DNA of 64,000 nt from Escallonia rubra (lineage: Eukaryota > Streptophyta > Magnoliopsida > Escalloniales > Escalloniaceae): the NCBI GenBank assembly GCA_033065855.1, contig JAVXUO010002546.1, forward strand, positions 1 to 64,000, read 5' to 3'. The notes below the pieces were generated by a model. That model was not told the origin of the DNA. It did no database searches and was given only the letters and a program-made list of their open reading frames with translations. Shown in pieces: positions 24,117 through 35,600 of this stretch. Both the position numbers and the translations under genes were made by a program. How positions within the stretch are numbered: the first letter of the stretch is position 1; each line of letters starts with the position of its first letter.

Positions 24117-25578
24117 TCATTCCTTCTGGTGCTTTGTCACATCCTTATTCTGGTCACTTGTATGATCCATCTTGCTTCCATTCTCTTCTTTCCTTTTCCA
24201 AATTTTTGCTTGTTTTTTCAGGCAATTGACTTCCCTGTGACCAAACAAGCTGCATTGCTTACACTTCACTATGAGCCATTCATACTCCACATCTAATTCC
24301 ACCATCTGATCTCCTGGTCCTTTCAGTGGTATCTTGTCTGGAAAAGGTCCATCTACATTTAGTTCAACACAAACCCTAGCATAACTCGGCCTTTCTTTTG
24401 TGACAATCATACTGTCCATGAACAAGGGTTTCCCAATTGAGCTAATTATTTTACTCAACATCTTCACTGACCAAAATTGTAATGGTAATTGTTGTAATTT
24501 GACCCACACAGGTACAACCATTAGATCATCCTTTTTCTATCAACATACCAGGGTGCCATGGCTTGATGATTAAATGTTTATTATCAAAGAACCAAGGCCC
24601 ATTTTCCATAACCTGTTCTTGTGCTTTAAGGTTGTCAAATTTAGCCACAAAAACTCCAGGTTTCAACAAACTTAGGGACAAAGTCCCGAATTTATTCCAT
24701 CTTCTTTCCATGAAGTTTTTCATTACATGGAATGGTGGTCTTGCACCAATTACATGTACAATCACAGCATTCTCTATGCTTTCACTTCCTCATCCACATC
24801 TTCATCAGTATACATGACTCCTTTCCTTCCCATCACCTCTTGTGGTGGGATGAAATCTAGTTTATTGGCCAAATTGAACTCCCGATTTGGCCTTAGAGTT
24901 GTTGCATAAGATTTTCTATTTTCCTGGTGTTTTACTCCCAAATTTTCTTATTGCAGAACTCTGTTTTTCGAAGGTGGAGGGGGGAGGGAAATCGGAAATA
25001 TCCACCTCATTTATAATAGACTTACGTGGAGTGGTGACGTGGCTCCGAGTTGACTCAGGCGACTGATCTTCACGCGCCTTCTTCAGTAATAACTGTTCCT
25101 TGACTTTTCCTTCCAACGGTGCTTTAATGGCTTCCAGATCCTGTTTGTCTTTTTCAACGTAGATCGTCTCCAACCGCTAGAATGCAGTGTTTCCTTCTCC
25201 TCGATTCACATATCCTTCTGTAATTATGGTTATTTCTTCTTTTAATTGCCTATTTTCCTTTCGCATTTCTTCAATTTCTTCTCGTAATTTCGCAACTACT
25301 TGCATTACTTCCTCCTTATCTGAATCTGAACTTGTCTCCATTACCAGCCATTCCTCCATGCAGGCTACCGGATGATTTTCCGGTCTCAGATCCCTTACAT
25401 CTTTGAATGACTCTGACCCTAGAGCAATTGTCATTCCCGTATGAACAGATTCTTGTGTAGTACATACATTACTCTGATGCATGTTTTGCCAATCTTTTCC
25501 CACGAATTCATTTGCGAAGGAATTCTTCGGTGGTCCTCTTTGACGAGATGATCGTCGCGTACTGATTGTTGTTTGCAT
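24117..25578 (-). pseudogene. LINE ORF1 (DUF4283 and CCHC zinc knuckle), broken
   Basis: The first frame starts at 25578 (MQTTISTRRSSRQRGPP) and stops at 25177. A second frame runs 25173-24916, with a Lys/Glu-rich segment. The DUF4283-type nucleic-acid-binding region follows at 24765-24526 (FVAKFDNLKAQEQVMENGPW). Then comes 24521-24117 with a zinc knuckle CKQCSLFGHREVNC (CX2CX4HX4C) at about 24256-24215. This is the normal order of plant L1 ORF1, an RNA chaperone for the element. Stops at three points show decay. Confidence 0.8.
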
Positions 25579-27683
25579 ATGTGTTCTTGCGTTCTAGAGA
25601 GAAGGCAAAGCTTCTCTCTCTAATTTTGTTTTCCCTCCATTGGCTTTATTTGACGCCCAAACATTTTCGTTTGAACTTCACCAAAAAATCTAGAACCCGG
25701 CCATGTCTGACGTCATCCCGCCGGAAGTAGTTGAGAATATACTATCAAGACTGCCGGTGACACCCCTTCTCCGGTTCAGGTCAGTCTCGAAGCCATGGCG
25801 TGCTCTAATTGACGATCCCCATTTCATCGAATCACAACTCAATCAATCCATATAGAACAACACCCACCTCATTATCATCAGCAGACTGCGCTATTTCTAC
25901 TCCATTGATTTGGATTCACTGGACAACGCAACAAAACTCGACCACCTACTAAAGTGCCCTAATTTTGGAAGAGAGTTGAAGGGTTCTTGCAATGGCTTGC
26001 TTTTACTATCCATTTTGGAGGAAGATAGCCTAATTTGGAACCCGTCAACTCAAAAGTACTGGTGTTTACCAGGTACAGGTATCGACTTTCCTGAGCATGT
26101 TTTATGTGGTTATGATATTATGAATTTTGGGTTAGGGTATGATCATGTGAGTGATGATTATAAAGTGATGAGGGTGGTGCAATTTGATACATTTGACAAT
26201 GAGGTTAAGGTTTATAACGTGAAGTCGAATTCATGGAGGCGCGTTAAGGATTTCCCGTTTTGCCAGCCTTACAAGCACGTTAACGGCCTGCTTGTTAGTG
26301 GTGCATTGCATTGGGTTGTGCGTCGGGACCCAGAGTCCAAGGCCAATTTGGTCTCTGGGTTCGATCTTGGGTCCGAGGAGTATCGGTTAATACTGCTGCC
26401 CGAGTTTTCAGATGAGGACTTTCATAAGAGTGTGAATGAGTTGAGAGGGTGTCTGTGCGTGGTTTGCAATTACCACTTCCTGTATGCTGACATATGGGTG
26501 ATGAAGGTTTATGGAGTCAAGGAATCTTGGACGAAGTTGTTCTCGGTTGCACAGCCTCGCGATATCGATTCTTTTGAGTATGTGAGGCCTCTGGCGTATT
26601 TGAAGAGCGGTGAGAAGGTACTTATGGAGAAAGACTCAAAACTAGGGGTGCAACTTGGACGGGTTGGATTGGTTTTCAGCCCAACTCGAAAAAACCCAAC
26701 CTTTTAAAAGCCCATCTCAACCCGACTCAAATTGGGTTTTTTGTAAAAAAAGCCCAACCCAAGTAAAAATGTTATGGTTTGGGTTTCAACCCAACCCAAC
26801 CCAACTAACATCTAATTAATTTTTTGTTTAATTCGTGAATGAATAATTTTCTTTAACGTGTCTCATTATCTAAAGACTAACATTACTCAAATTTGACTTA
26901 TAGATAATACTTTAATCTTTGATAAATAAAAAGTTTCACTTATCCCCAAAAGATAAAATATGATATTATAAAGAAATGTTTCTAGATCAATCAATAAACA
27001 AACACATAGCTTAGACATAAAAGACCAATAATAAACTCCAGTCTAATTAAAAAGTACTATAGTCTTCCTCACACTAGTAAAATAAATGGACATCAACATG
27101 CGTAGAGGGAGAAAACAAGTAATAAGCTATAACACTTAATACAGTAAAACCCCTCTCACTTCAACTCATCTATGTCTTTAAACAACATGAGAAGTAAAAA
27201 ACCATTAACAAAAGGTTTCACTATTCTAAAAGAAGAAATAAAATCCCAAGACACTTTGTGAAGACACCAACTGTTGCTAGCTGACTTGGTAATTGTTTCC
27301 TCATCCTGCACAAAAAAAAAAAAAAAAAGAAAGAAAGAAACCAAAGGAATCTGTCAAAGAAAAGGATTCCGAAGTCTAGTGCAGTGTTACAATAAAGTTG
27401 AATATAATTAACAGAAAGAAATGGAGTAAATCCAAGATCATACCAATGTTTGAATAAAATGCTATACTCATTTAATCAATAAAGTTGACTTACACTATTG
27501 AACTAGCATCAACATTCTTTTGCACTACTTATCTGATTTGTTAGAGTGAATGTTGCAATCGCTTCAGCAAGTGCAAAAAAAAAAAAAAAAAAAAGGAATG
27601 ATAAATCAGAAAAAAGGAACAAATATTTATGTTCACAAATAAACTACAGAAAAAAATAAATACAGTAGTTGACTTACAAGACT

Positions 27684-27789
27684 TCACATTTTCAAGTTCT
27701 TCCAACTGTTCTTCAACACAAATTTGGGCCGATGGACTCCTCAACCAATCATGCATGCACAATAAACACTCGATAACTCGTGGAGTCAA
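27684..27789 (-). pseudogene. hAT transposase C-terminal (dimerisation) remnant
   Basis: The minus-strand frame reads TPRVIECLLCMHDWLRSP, the highly conserved end of the hAT dimerisation domain in plant BED-finger transposases (consensus S-L-x-P-x-x-V-E-x-L-I-C-x-x-D-W-L-R), followed by an acidic tail (EEQLEELENV). Upstream exons with the BED finger and catalytic core are missing, and the nested MITE begins directly after the first codon shown. Confidence 0.8.
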
Positions 27790-27790
27790 T

Positions 27791-28094
27791 GCCCCGTACG
27801 CTTACAATATTCGTTTTATGTTTTTAGCAATGATTATGAAAAAGATTCTTTTTTTGCGTACTTTTACCATTTTCTGTTTTCGCTTTGGATAAAATTACTC
27901 AAATAGTAACAAAAAACTGAAAACACCTATAAGGTGTTTTCAGCTTTTTTCACTCAAACTTAACCCAATATAAGAAAAAATAGCTAATTTTTTTTTTTTT
28001 GTGAAAATGATAAAAGTACAGGAACGGATTTTCAAACTGAATATGAAAATCATGAAAATGAAAACATAAAACAAATATTGTAAGCGTACGGGGC
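27791..28094. mobile_element. MITE nested in the hAT element, 304 bp
   Basis: Near-perfect terminal inverted repeats of about 35 bp begin gccccgtacgcttacaatat on the left and appear reverse-complemented at the right end (atattgtaagcgtacggggc). An inner hairpin aacacctataaggtgtt lies near 27919-27941. Flanks CAA and TAA may be a degraded 3-bp TWA duplication (PIF/Harbinger, Tourist-like), but this is uncertain. No coding capacity. Confidence 0.75.
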
Positions 28095-29406
28095 CTAAGA
28101 ACTCATGTTATCTTTGAATCTCAAAGCTCTCTGTTTTCTTTCTTATTTCGATCTCTAGGCAGTAGAACTCATGTTTGTAGATGCCTTGGTAAAAGCAAAT
28201 GGATATCTAAGAATTTCAGATTACATTAAAGAACCAGCTAATTACTGGAAGGTTAATGAACCACCGAAGTATACTTCATTAGGTTAATGAACCACCTAAG
28301 AATTTCAGATTAAGAATTTCAGATTACAGTGAAGAACCACCTAAGTATACTTCATTAGTTCCTGATGTAACCTATATGAGCTGCATATGCACAGTAACCT
28401 AAGGCTCATTTTCAACCGACAAGCAGAGAATATGTAGCAGCCTATATGAAGCAATTTATTGGATCGATAGCGACACCATAAACTGAAACGCAAATGTTGA
28501 ACCAAAACCAAGATATACAAAAGGGTTATCAAAGATCATACCGATAAAAGCCAAGACCAAAACCTTCTGGCGGAATTCTACGCAACAACTACAGTGTCCC
28601 ATGCAACCATCTCGCTGTGTCTTCTCGCTGTGCCTGAGCTACTGCAAAATCCCTATCCTTTTGAGTCGCTGTGTCTTCTTGATAGTTGGGGAATTGAGGA
28701 AATCGCTTGGGTTAGAACCCTAGATTTGGAGGAATTGGGAAATCGATATCTCTGCTACCAAGATTCGGGGAAGGACGAAGGAGAATTTCTAACTTCGCTT
28801 TTTTGTTTGGGTTAGGATGGGTTTATTGGGTTTGACCCAATTTAATTCACTTTAACAATGACCCAACTCAGACCAACCCATTTTGTAAATTAGTTGGGCT
28901 TGATGGGTTAAAGATTATGTGTATTTGAGCTGGGTTGGTTAAAGCTCGTTCTGACCCAGCTCAAATTGCAGCCCTACTCAAAACGTCTAATTTGGTTTGA
29001 CCTTGAAAAGAGAACAATCGAAGAGGTTAGTATCCGTGGCATGCTAAAGCATGTGGTGGCAACAATCTATTTGGGAAGCCTTGTTCAGCTCAGTGGCGGT
29101 GGTGAAAGTTATGGAAAGAAGCGGCAAGTACAAGAGCAAAAGAAGAAGAAAAAGAACTTAAAGAAGAGGTATACTTGTGTATTCTTTATGCTCGAACTGA
29201 ATTTTTTACATCTTAGCTTGATCATGCCAGTTGTGTTTTTTGACATAGACATAGTTTACCTTGCTGCTAATCTCAAATTCTGGACTTTTGTTGTAATTAT
29301 CTCCAGAGTTGAGCAACTGTTCTACCTGTTATAACCTCATCGTTTGAATGATGCCTTTCTTTCTCTTAGGGATTTCCTGTCAAATGGGTTCAATCTGGTG
29401 CTTTGA

Positions 29407-31555
29407 GCAACTAAAGGGGGGACTCTGGAGGGTAGTAAGTTGACAAGTTTTTCACTTCTTTCTATTTGAATTTGAAGTATTGCTTTTTCTGTGATTGACT
29501 TGAAAATATTTCATAGTTTACTCGATAAAACTTGGATGGTTTAATGGGGTGGATACAGTAAGTTGGCTTGGAATCGTTGAACCGTTTACTTGACAGGCAA
29601 GACGAATTTATCTCAAGTTGGTGCCATCAGATTGTATTTGATGTACGATGGAGTTGCGTCTTTGCAAATTTTCGGCGGTTGCTTTTTATCTCATTTGTTG
29701 CAATGAAAAATTAGATATAATTGCCGAAGGCTTTTCCTTCAAATTTACAAACAGCGGAGGACCTACAGCTATACTTGTTGTAGTCGAGGAAGTTTATGGT
29801 TTTCTGATGGCATGTGCACGGTTCTTTTTCCATGCCAGAACCATCTCAATTATATGATTTTAGACGCACTTCCTTTGAAAATTACACCTTTTAGTCCGTA
29901 ATACCTGCATTTTACTAGCTTGGGGATTAAGCTCATGACAGTTCTGAGGTTGGAGCTTGTGCATTTACTGCTTGATTTCCCTGAACAACGCTGATCTATT
30001 GGACCAATGGCCCTGCCCTTGGACTTAATCCATGCCCACTAGAGAAAGGTCTGACTGGAGTTATATATGAAGTAGTTCTAAAGCAATTAGGGCAGCTAGC
30101 ACTTCTCATAATTCTTTTCCGTGGCTAATGGACCCAATTAAACAAGAAAGTCTAGTGACAGTTGGCCCAGGGGGTATTAAAGAGTATTCTAATGACTCTT
30201 TCCCATGGCTAATGGACCCAATTAAACAAGAAACTGTTGAGTGTGAGTTGGAGCACAGGGGAGTATTAAAGAGTATTTTATATGAGGCAATAAGATGATT
30301 TTTCTTCCTTGGAGAAGGACATCTGGGTTGATCAGTATGCTAAGTCTTCCTCAGTTTTTTTATGGATGCTTGCTAATTGTTAGTCCATTTAAGAAGTTGT
30401 TCTAGACTTCCTCAAAGCAACCAACTGTGATGGATGTTTTAAGTTCATCTTTGGTGCATATTTGGACCCGTCCTTATCTCTGGCGTTATTTTAAGCACGC
30501 CATTAGAGACATGACCTTAGGGCATCTATCGTCATTCGTCTTCAGCTTCTAGTTGTTAGTTACTTCTTTTTTCTTATGTTGCTCATTCTATTTTTCCTGG
30601 TAATTTCGGTGTTCCTTGACAAGGCAATAAAAACGGCATACCCCTTATGGCCTCTCTTGCTTCCTGTTGTTTTTATTGCATTGTTTTGCTAACGTAGAAC
30701 GGAGCAACAGTTGAGATTGAACCAACCAAAAGTCAGATATGGACTGTACTTTTGAAGTTGGTACTTACTGAAGTTCGTATCTACGTGATTGACCTGCCCT
30801 AGTGGCTTATTTTTAAGTTTAGTGATCTTCTAGCTCTGAATTTCATATACAGTCACAGTGATGGGAGTAAGCTATCCAAATACAAGAGTGAGTGCGCTAT
30901 GCAAAATATGCCAAGAATGTGAAATGCTGAAATTGGCTTTCAGCTACTCGGCTTTGACTGCATGTAACTCTGACTGCCTCTCAAGTATCTTTTTATGGTT
31001 CGTTTTTCTTTTTTCGTTGCAGATTTGATGTTAACCTACGGGTGCATTAAAATGTTGCAAGGCAATGAAAGATGGAAGATCACAACATTTTTGTGTTGCT
31101 GTTCGGAATTTCCAGCGCAGTTACGAGGACCTGTGCTGTTTGTAGTCTTGATAGTTTTGAACTCAGACTCGTACCTTGTGCTTGAATCCTGTCTGCTTAA
31201 TAGAATTTGGTATCTCTTGACTCCCCAAAATATACCCTTCTGCTTGATTCTGTTCAAGCATACTTGCAATGTACTTTTCTTTTTTCTGTTTCCCAGAAAT
31301 AGGCCTAGTTGAAATAATTCCCCAAGATTTCAGCTGATTCTCGGATTGTCCCACTTAGCCACTGAAAATTAAAAAGGGATTGTTCTCTGTGCCTCCCACA
31401 CGCACTCTTTTCGCATAGGCATAACGGAATAGTTAGTAATTTCTCTGAAGGAAGTTAAAAAGATTTAGTTAAATGTTTATGAATGTCTTTTCTTTTTATT
31501 ATTCTGTATGTTTTGAAAGTATTAACGAGACAATAGTTGCGGATTGGCCTTGGAT
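29407..31555. other. Region downstream of the F-box pseudogene, no gene seen
   Basis: It holds the presumed 3' UTR of the F-box gene, a small tandem repeat at 30119-30285 and AT-rich sequence. Short frames (for example 30995-31312) show no domain or plausible splice structure. Confidence 0.4.
30119..30285. repeat. Tandem duplication, unit about 88 bp
   Basis: The phrase tggctaatggacccaattaa followed by acaagaaa occurs at 30122 and 30210. The downstream gagtattctaa/gagtattttat blocks are duplicated at the same spacing. There are two copies with moderate divergence. Confidence 0.8.
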
Positions 31556-32326
31556 TAGGGTGAGCACCAAACTGTTAAACTTGACTCGAACTGTCCAGAC
31601 TAATTCATAACGAACCGTTCAAAAATCTTAACCGTTCGGTTTTACATTTCTCAACTGGACTTCGGTTCAATTCGATTCACAAATTACTTTTTAAAAATAC
31701 CGACTTATAATATATTGACTACTGTATTAATTTATTTTTAGCGATGATAAGTTTTATGTACATGGTACTAAGTAAAGCTAAATAAACATAACTTTGAAAT
31801 ATTAAGAAAAGACAATAATGAGAGCACTTATAACACAAAAGTCTAGTGCTTAATATTTCTCCCGCTATCACAACAAGGTAGATAGGGCATTGTCTTCCTT
31901 TTGAGTTCACGATTTCCAACCTGAATTTTTTTTTTCCGTTAACTAATTACGTTACAATCATGTATAATTACTAATTTTTTCTTGTACATCAATGACAAAG
32001 ATATAATTGAGTATTTATATAAATATAATGCTTATATATTATGTTATCACGAACACTTATATACTTAATGTAACAAGTTAATGTGTAATTTATATTAAAA
32101 ATCATTTCAATCTTTAATAGTATTTTGGATTGTATTATAAGTATGCGAAAGGGCAAAATTTTAAAATGAGCGCAAACCAATCAAAACCCACCGTTTAAAC
32201 CGAACCATTCAAAGTAATGATGTTTGATTCGGTTCACTTCAAAAAATTTCAAAATTTAGTAATAACGGTTCGGTTTATAATTCGATATTCGTACCGAACC
32301 CAGTTGAACTGTGCTCAAACCTGAAT
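31556..32326. mobile_element. Possible degenerate hAT-like MITE
   Basis: The left end reads tagggtgagcaccaaactg. The reverse complement of the right end reads caggtttgagcacagttcaac. Subterminal sequences on both sides are rich in aaccg/cggtt and ttcggttc motifs in inverted arrangement. No 8-bp target duplication is detectable, so boundaries and family are tentative. Confidence 0.4.
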
Positions 32327-32673
32327 AGAATGACAAGAAGAAAAATCATAGGAACCTATAATAACAGAACATGCTCAGCCAACTTTCTCAATTTCCTTTC
32401 TCTTTTTGGCGACGATACAAACAAGCCAGAAAATTTGCAGACGACGACACACTTATAAAACATTCAGACACCCATCAGTACGGCGTGAGACAAAAAAAAC
32501 CTCAGAATCACCACCGCAGCAACACTGGCAACCGGAATCTATTGCCACTTCCCATTTAAAAACAACTCTCTCTCTATACATACCTAACTAATCACAGAAG
32601 AAAAAAAGAAAGAGCAAAAAGGCCACAAATTTCAATTCCCGCAAAAGAAACTGGCTGCCATAGTAGCATGCTC

Positions 32674-35600
32674 TCACTTCCCCGTCCCTGTTCTTCTCTT
32701 GCCATCAGCAGAAGCTGGCTGCCTCCCTGTCTTGTGCATTGGTGAACCAACCCCATTCGATAGTCTCCGCGAGGGCGGTGGAATTGAACTCCTGATGAGA
32801 ACAAGGTTACGAAGACAATTAGGACGTAACAGAATGACAAGTTGCAGACCAATAAAGCAATGCTAACAACAAATAACATGCACCCTTTTCACCCCAGTAA
32901 ATGAGTCTATGAAATGCTTCCTTGTCATGCAATGAAAATGGAGTATGCTATATCTGGAAAATCCGAAGAATTGATACCTTATCTCTGGGCTCTTTGCTTG
33001 CCTTGGACTAGGTCTCTTAAATTTTGATCCCAAACCATTTGGAATGCTGCTAACTTTGGGGACATTGAGTTGCCAAAGGAAGTCTGGTTCGGAACAATCA
33101 CTTGTTGCGGCATCCAAATCCGAGTCATCAGTGGTGGCCACCTCGTATCGATTTCTATTTACATCATACTCTTGGTTGCTGTTCCTGTTGGCTAAAAATT
33201 TGTTAAGAGGTGGTTCTGGGAATATATTTGAAGGGTCAGGAGTACACTTATAATAAAACATCTCAGGCAACCTGTTATCGTCTTCCCAAAATCCTAATGG
33301 GCTTTCATCTCTTCTACTTGCACCGTTTTGTTTGTTTACCATGATCTTATCAACCCAATCGCCCAAACCTGCTTCTTTTCTGTCTGCCTTCAACCCAGGA
33401 CTGTCAACGGGTGGCCACGTAGGTGAGTTCATCATCAAGTCTTGAAGATCTAAGCTTTGCTGCCTTCTCAGCTTTGTTGCAGAGTTGTTGCTAACCTGCA
33501 GGCCAGGTTGTGAGATGTAAGGTCAGCAACAGTGTTGCTGGACAACGACAACTTCGTACCATACTACATAGGCTTACTGCATGAGATCCACTGATTTACT
33601 TGAACAGTGAGCCACTTCATGTTGGCTCCAGTTTTTTATCCCAAAAGTGGGCTAAATGAAACTCGTTTTAAGGAAAAAGTTAATAGAACGTAATATCCAG
33701 GTTGATAGTATGCATACCTCAATATTAACAACATCTTCCATTGGTTGCCTGTGGTTGCCCAACATATTTACACTTTGCAAACTAGGATGTGAAGGAGAAG
33801 AGCCAGCAGACATGGTTCTAAATCTCTCAGGGCTGCCAGACAAGGATCGCTGAAGTTGAATCTGTTGTCCTCCCTCCTTCCTTGCCAAGGCTGCCTTAAG
33901 ACTGGCAATCTAAGATCGACAACAAAGAAGAAAGACAGGCACTTCTGAATATTATAAGGCAAGAATAAACAGCATAATTGATGAAATTGTGGGAAGAATT
34001 GATGGTATGTATAACTCCTAAATTGTCAGACAGTTAAAATTAGAAAAGCCAGCTATACTGTTTTGAAATGTTAGGCTGAGTTACAGGGTTTACAAAAAGT
34101 GTAAGAACCTGCTCTTTTAGCTCTTTAACATCTGCACTGTCTTTGTTTGCTCGTGCAGCCCCAAGTTCTACAGTGGAAACACGCTCAGCAAATTTAAGTG
34201 TGCTAATTGTCTCTCCAATAGCATCAATCTCTGGACTGATGTGAACAAACATTAGTGTCTTGGCTTGTCCACCTGATACATTTAAGGGTCGATAGGTTGG
34301 TAAAAGTGAAAACAAGGAAGGGAGAAAGTAGTCTAGACTACAGGATGAAAGTTTTACCAAGAGAATCTTGGAGCAACTGTGTGAGTTTACTGTTCCTATA
34401 TGGAACATGTGAATTTTTTTGTGCAAGAGAGGCTATCACATCTCCTAGAGCAGAGAGAGATTTGTTGATATGTTGTGCTTCCTTTAATCGATCTCCTACC
34501 ACCTCGGATTTGTCGACTCTTTCACTTCCTGCCAGGTCAACCAAGTGCATACAGCCACGAAGTACTGTCCCAGATGTCAGGTCTCTTCCTTGAACATGAA
34601 CCGTCAGGCAACTGCAAAGATGTAAACACATAAAATAGGATGTAGAGTGCAGACTTAAATGGATCTAAAGCTTTCTATAGGACTGTTGCTAATGGACATG
34701 CAAAGTCTGGGGTGTGGAGTAAATGGATACAAGTTTGAATGACACAGTGATTTGTGTTAGTAAAAAGTCGCACAACAAAGTATTTTACTTGCACAAGGGT
34801 CCACCAGAACATATCCGTGTGCCCAGTTTATCATTTTCTCTAGTAACTTCGTTCATTTCTCAAATCCTTTCCTTTCAGCTATGGAATTATCCAAATGGAG
34901 CCTATGGGAAGAAGGGGGGAATGAAAAAGTGAACATACCTATGGGAACGACTACTACGATCATTCATGGCCGTGGCCCCCACTGCACGATTTTTATGTCC
35001 AAGGTTCATTAAGTAAAGAACATCAGAACTTGACGCAACTGGTACAAGATTTGCATCTGGCACATTTATGCCGTTCTGGGAACTGTTTCGGATTTCTAAT
35101 GTGGTCGGTAGTTAAGAACACAAAACAATATCAACCGAAGCAAATGAAAACACTGATATGAAGTCAAAGAGCCAAAATAAAGGATATCTTCTGTTGGAAC
35201 CATCTGTGACAAGGAGATCCCTAACTTGCTCATTGTAGATTTCAATCATCTGAACAGAAACATCATAGGATATGATGCTTTTCCTCTGTTCTGAAATCAG
35301 AAACAAGTCGCTCAGTGCCCTGTAGTTTACACCCAAGTTCTCCTGTGCAAGATCACTTGGTCCACTCTGCAGATAAATATCAATAAATTAAAGAAACTTT
35401 ATTGACAACACATTTCTACTGATGTATAATCCTCATGGGAACTGCAGGTAACAAATTACCATTGTATACGTTTTCCCTGATCCTGTCTGGCCATAAGCAA
35501 ATATGCAAACATTATATCCATCAAGGACGGAACGAATCAATGGCTCCGTATCTGAAAATACCTCTTCTGCACAAATGACACGAAGGACAAAAAAGAAACT

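Larger units (their letters stand above)
18245..25652 (-). mobile_element. L1-type LINE, about 5.7 kb, with 16-bp target duplication and a nested solo LTR
   Basis: The 16-mer acgcccaaacattttc occurs at 18229-18244 and at 25653-25668, bracketing the element exactly. The plus strand begins with tttttt (18246-18251), the complement of a short poly(A) tail, so the LINE runs on the minus strand with its 5' end at 25652. It carries a TC-rich leader, ORF1 with a CCHC knuckle, and ORF2 with endonuclease, reverse transcriptase and zf-RVT. Removing the solo LTR and its TSD leaves about 5.67 kb, full length for plant L1 elements. Several stops and frameshifts make it inactive. Its 5' end lies about 35 bp upstream of the start codon of the F-box pseudogene after the TSD. 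Confidence 0.9.
26643..28976. mobile_element. hAT transposon, 2334 bp, inserted in the F-box coding exon
   Basis: Termini are TAGGGGTGCAA (left) and TTGCAGCCCTA (right), inverted with one mismatch. The exact 8-mer CTCAAAAC flanks both sides (26635-26642 and 28977-28984), as expected of hAT. Subterminal regions are rich in (a)acccaac/gttgggt motifs. The interior has lost most of the transposase, keeping only a C-terminal scrap on the minus strand, and carries a nested MITE (27791-28094). Another element with the same ends lies at 39356-39932. Confidence 0.92.
25703..29406 (+). pseudogene. F-box/FBA gene (CPR1/CPR30-like), broken by a nonsense codon and a hAT insertion
   Basis: The family forms the substrate-recognition subunit of SCF ubiquitin ligases. 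ATG at 25703 opens an F-box ([24 protein letters not shown]). In-frame TAG at 25853-25855 (codon 51) ends it, but the frame continues with typical F-box-associated repeats (LIWNPSTQKYW, GLGYDHVSDDYKVM, VKVYNVKSNSWRRV). At codon D-S-K (26634-26642) a hAT element intervenes. After it, from 28985, the frame resumes exactly as RLIWFDLEKRTIEEV and runs to a donor at 29168/29169. A second exon, 29370-29406, adds DFLSNGFNLVL and a stop, the usual end of this family. Without the element and one TSD copy the gene has 387 codons, 386 aa apart from the internal stop. A LINE sits just upstream. Confidence 0.9.
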
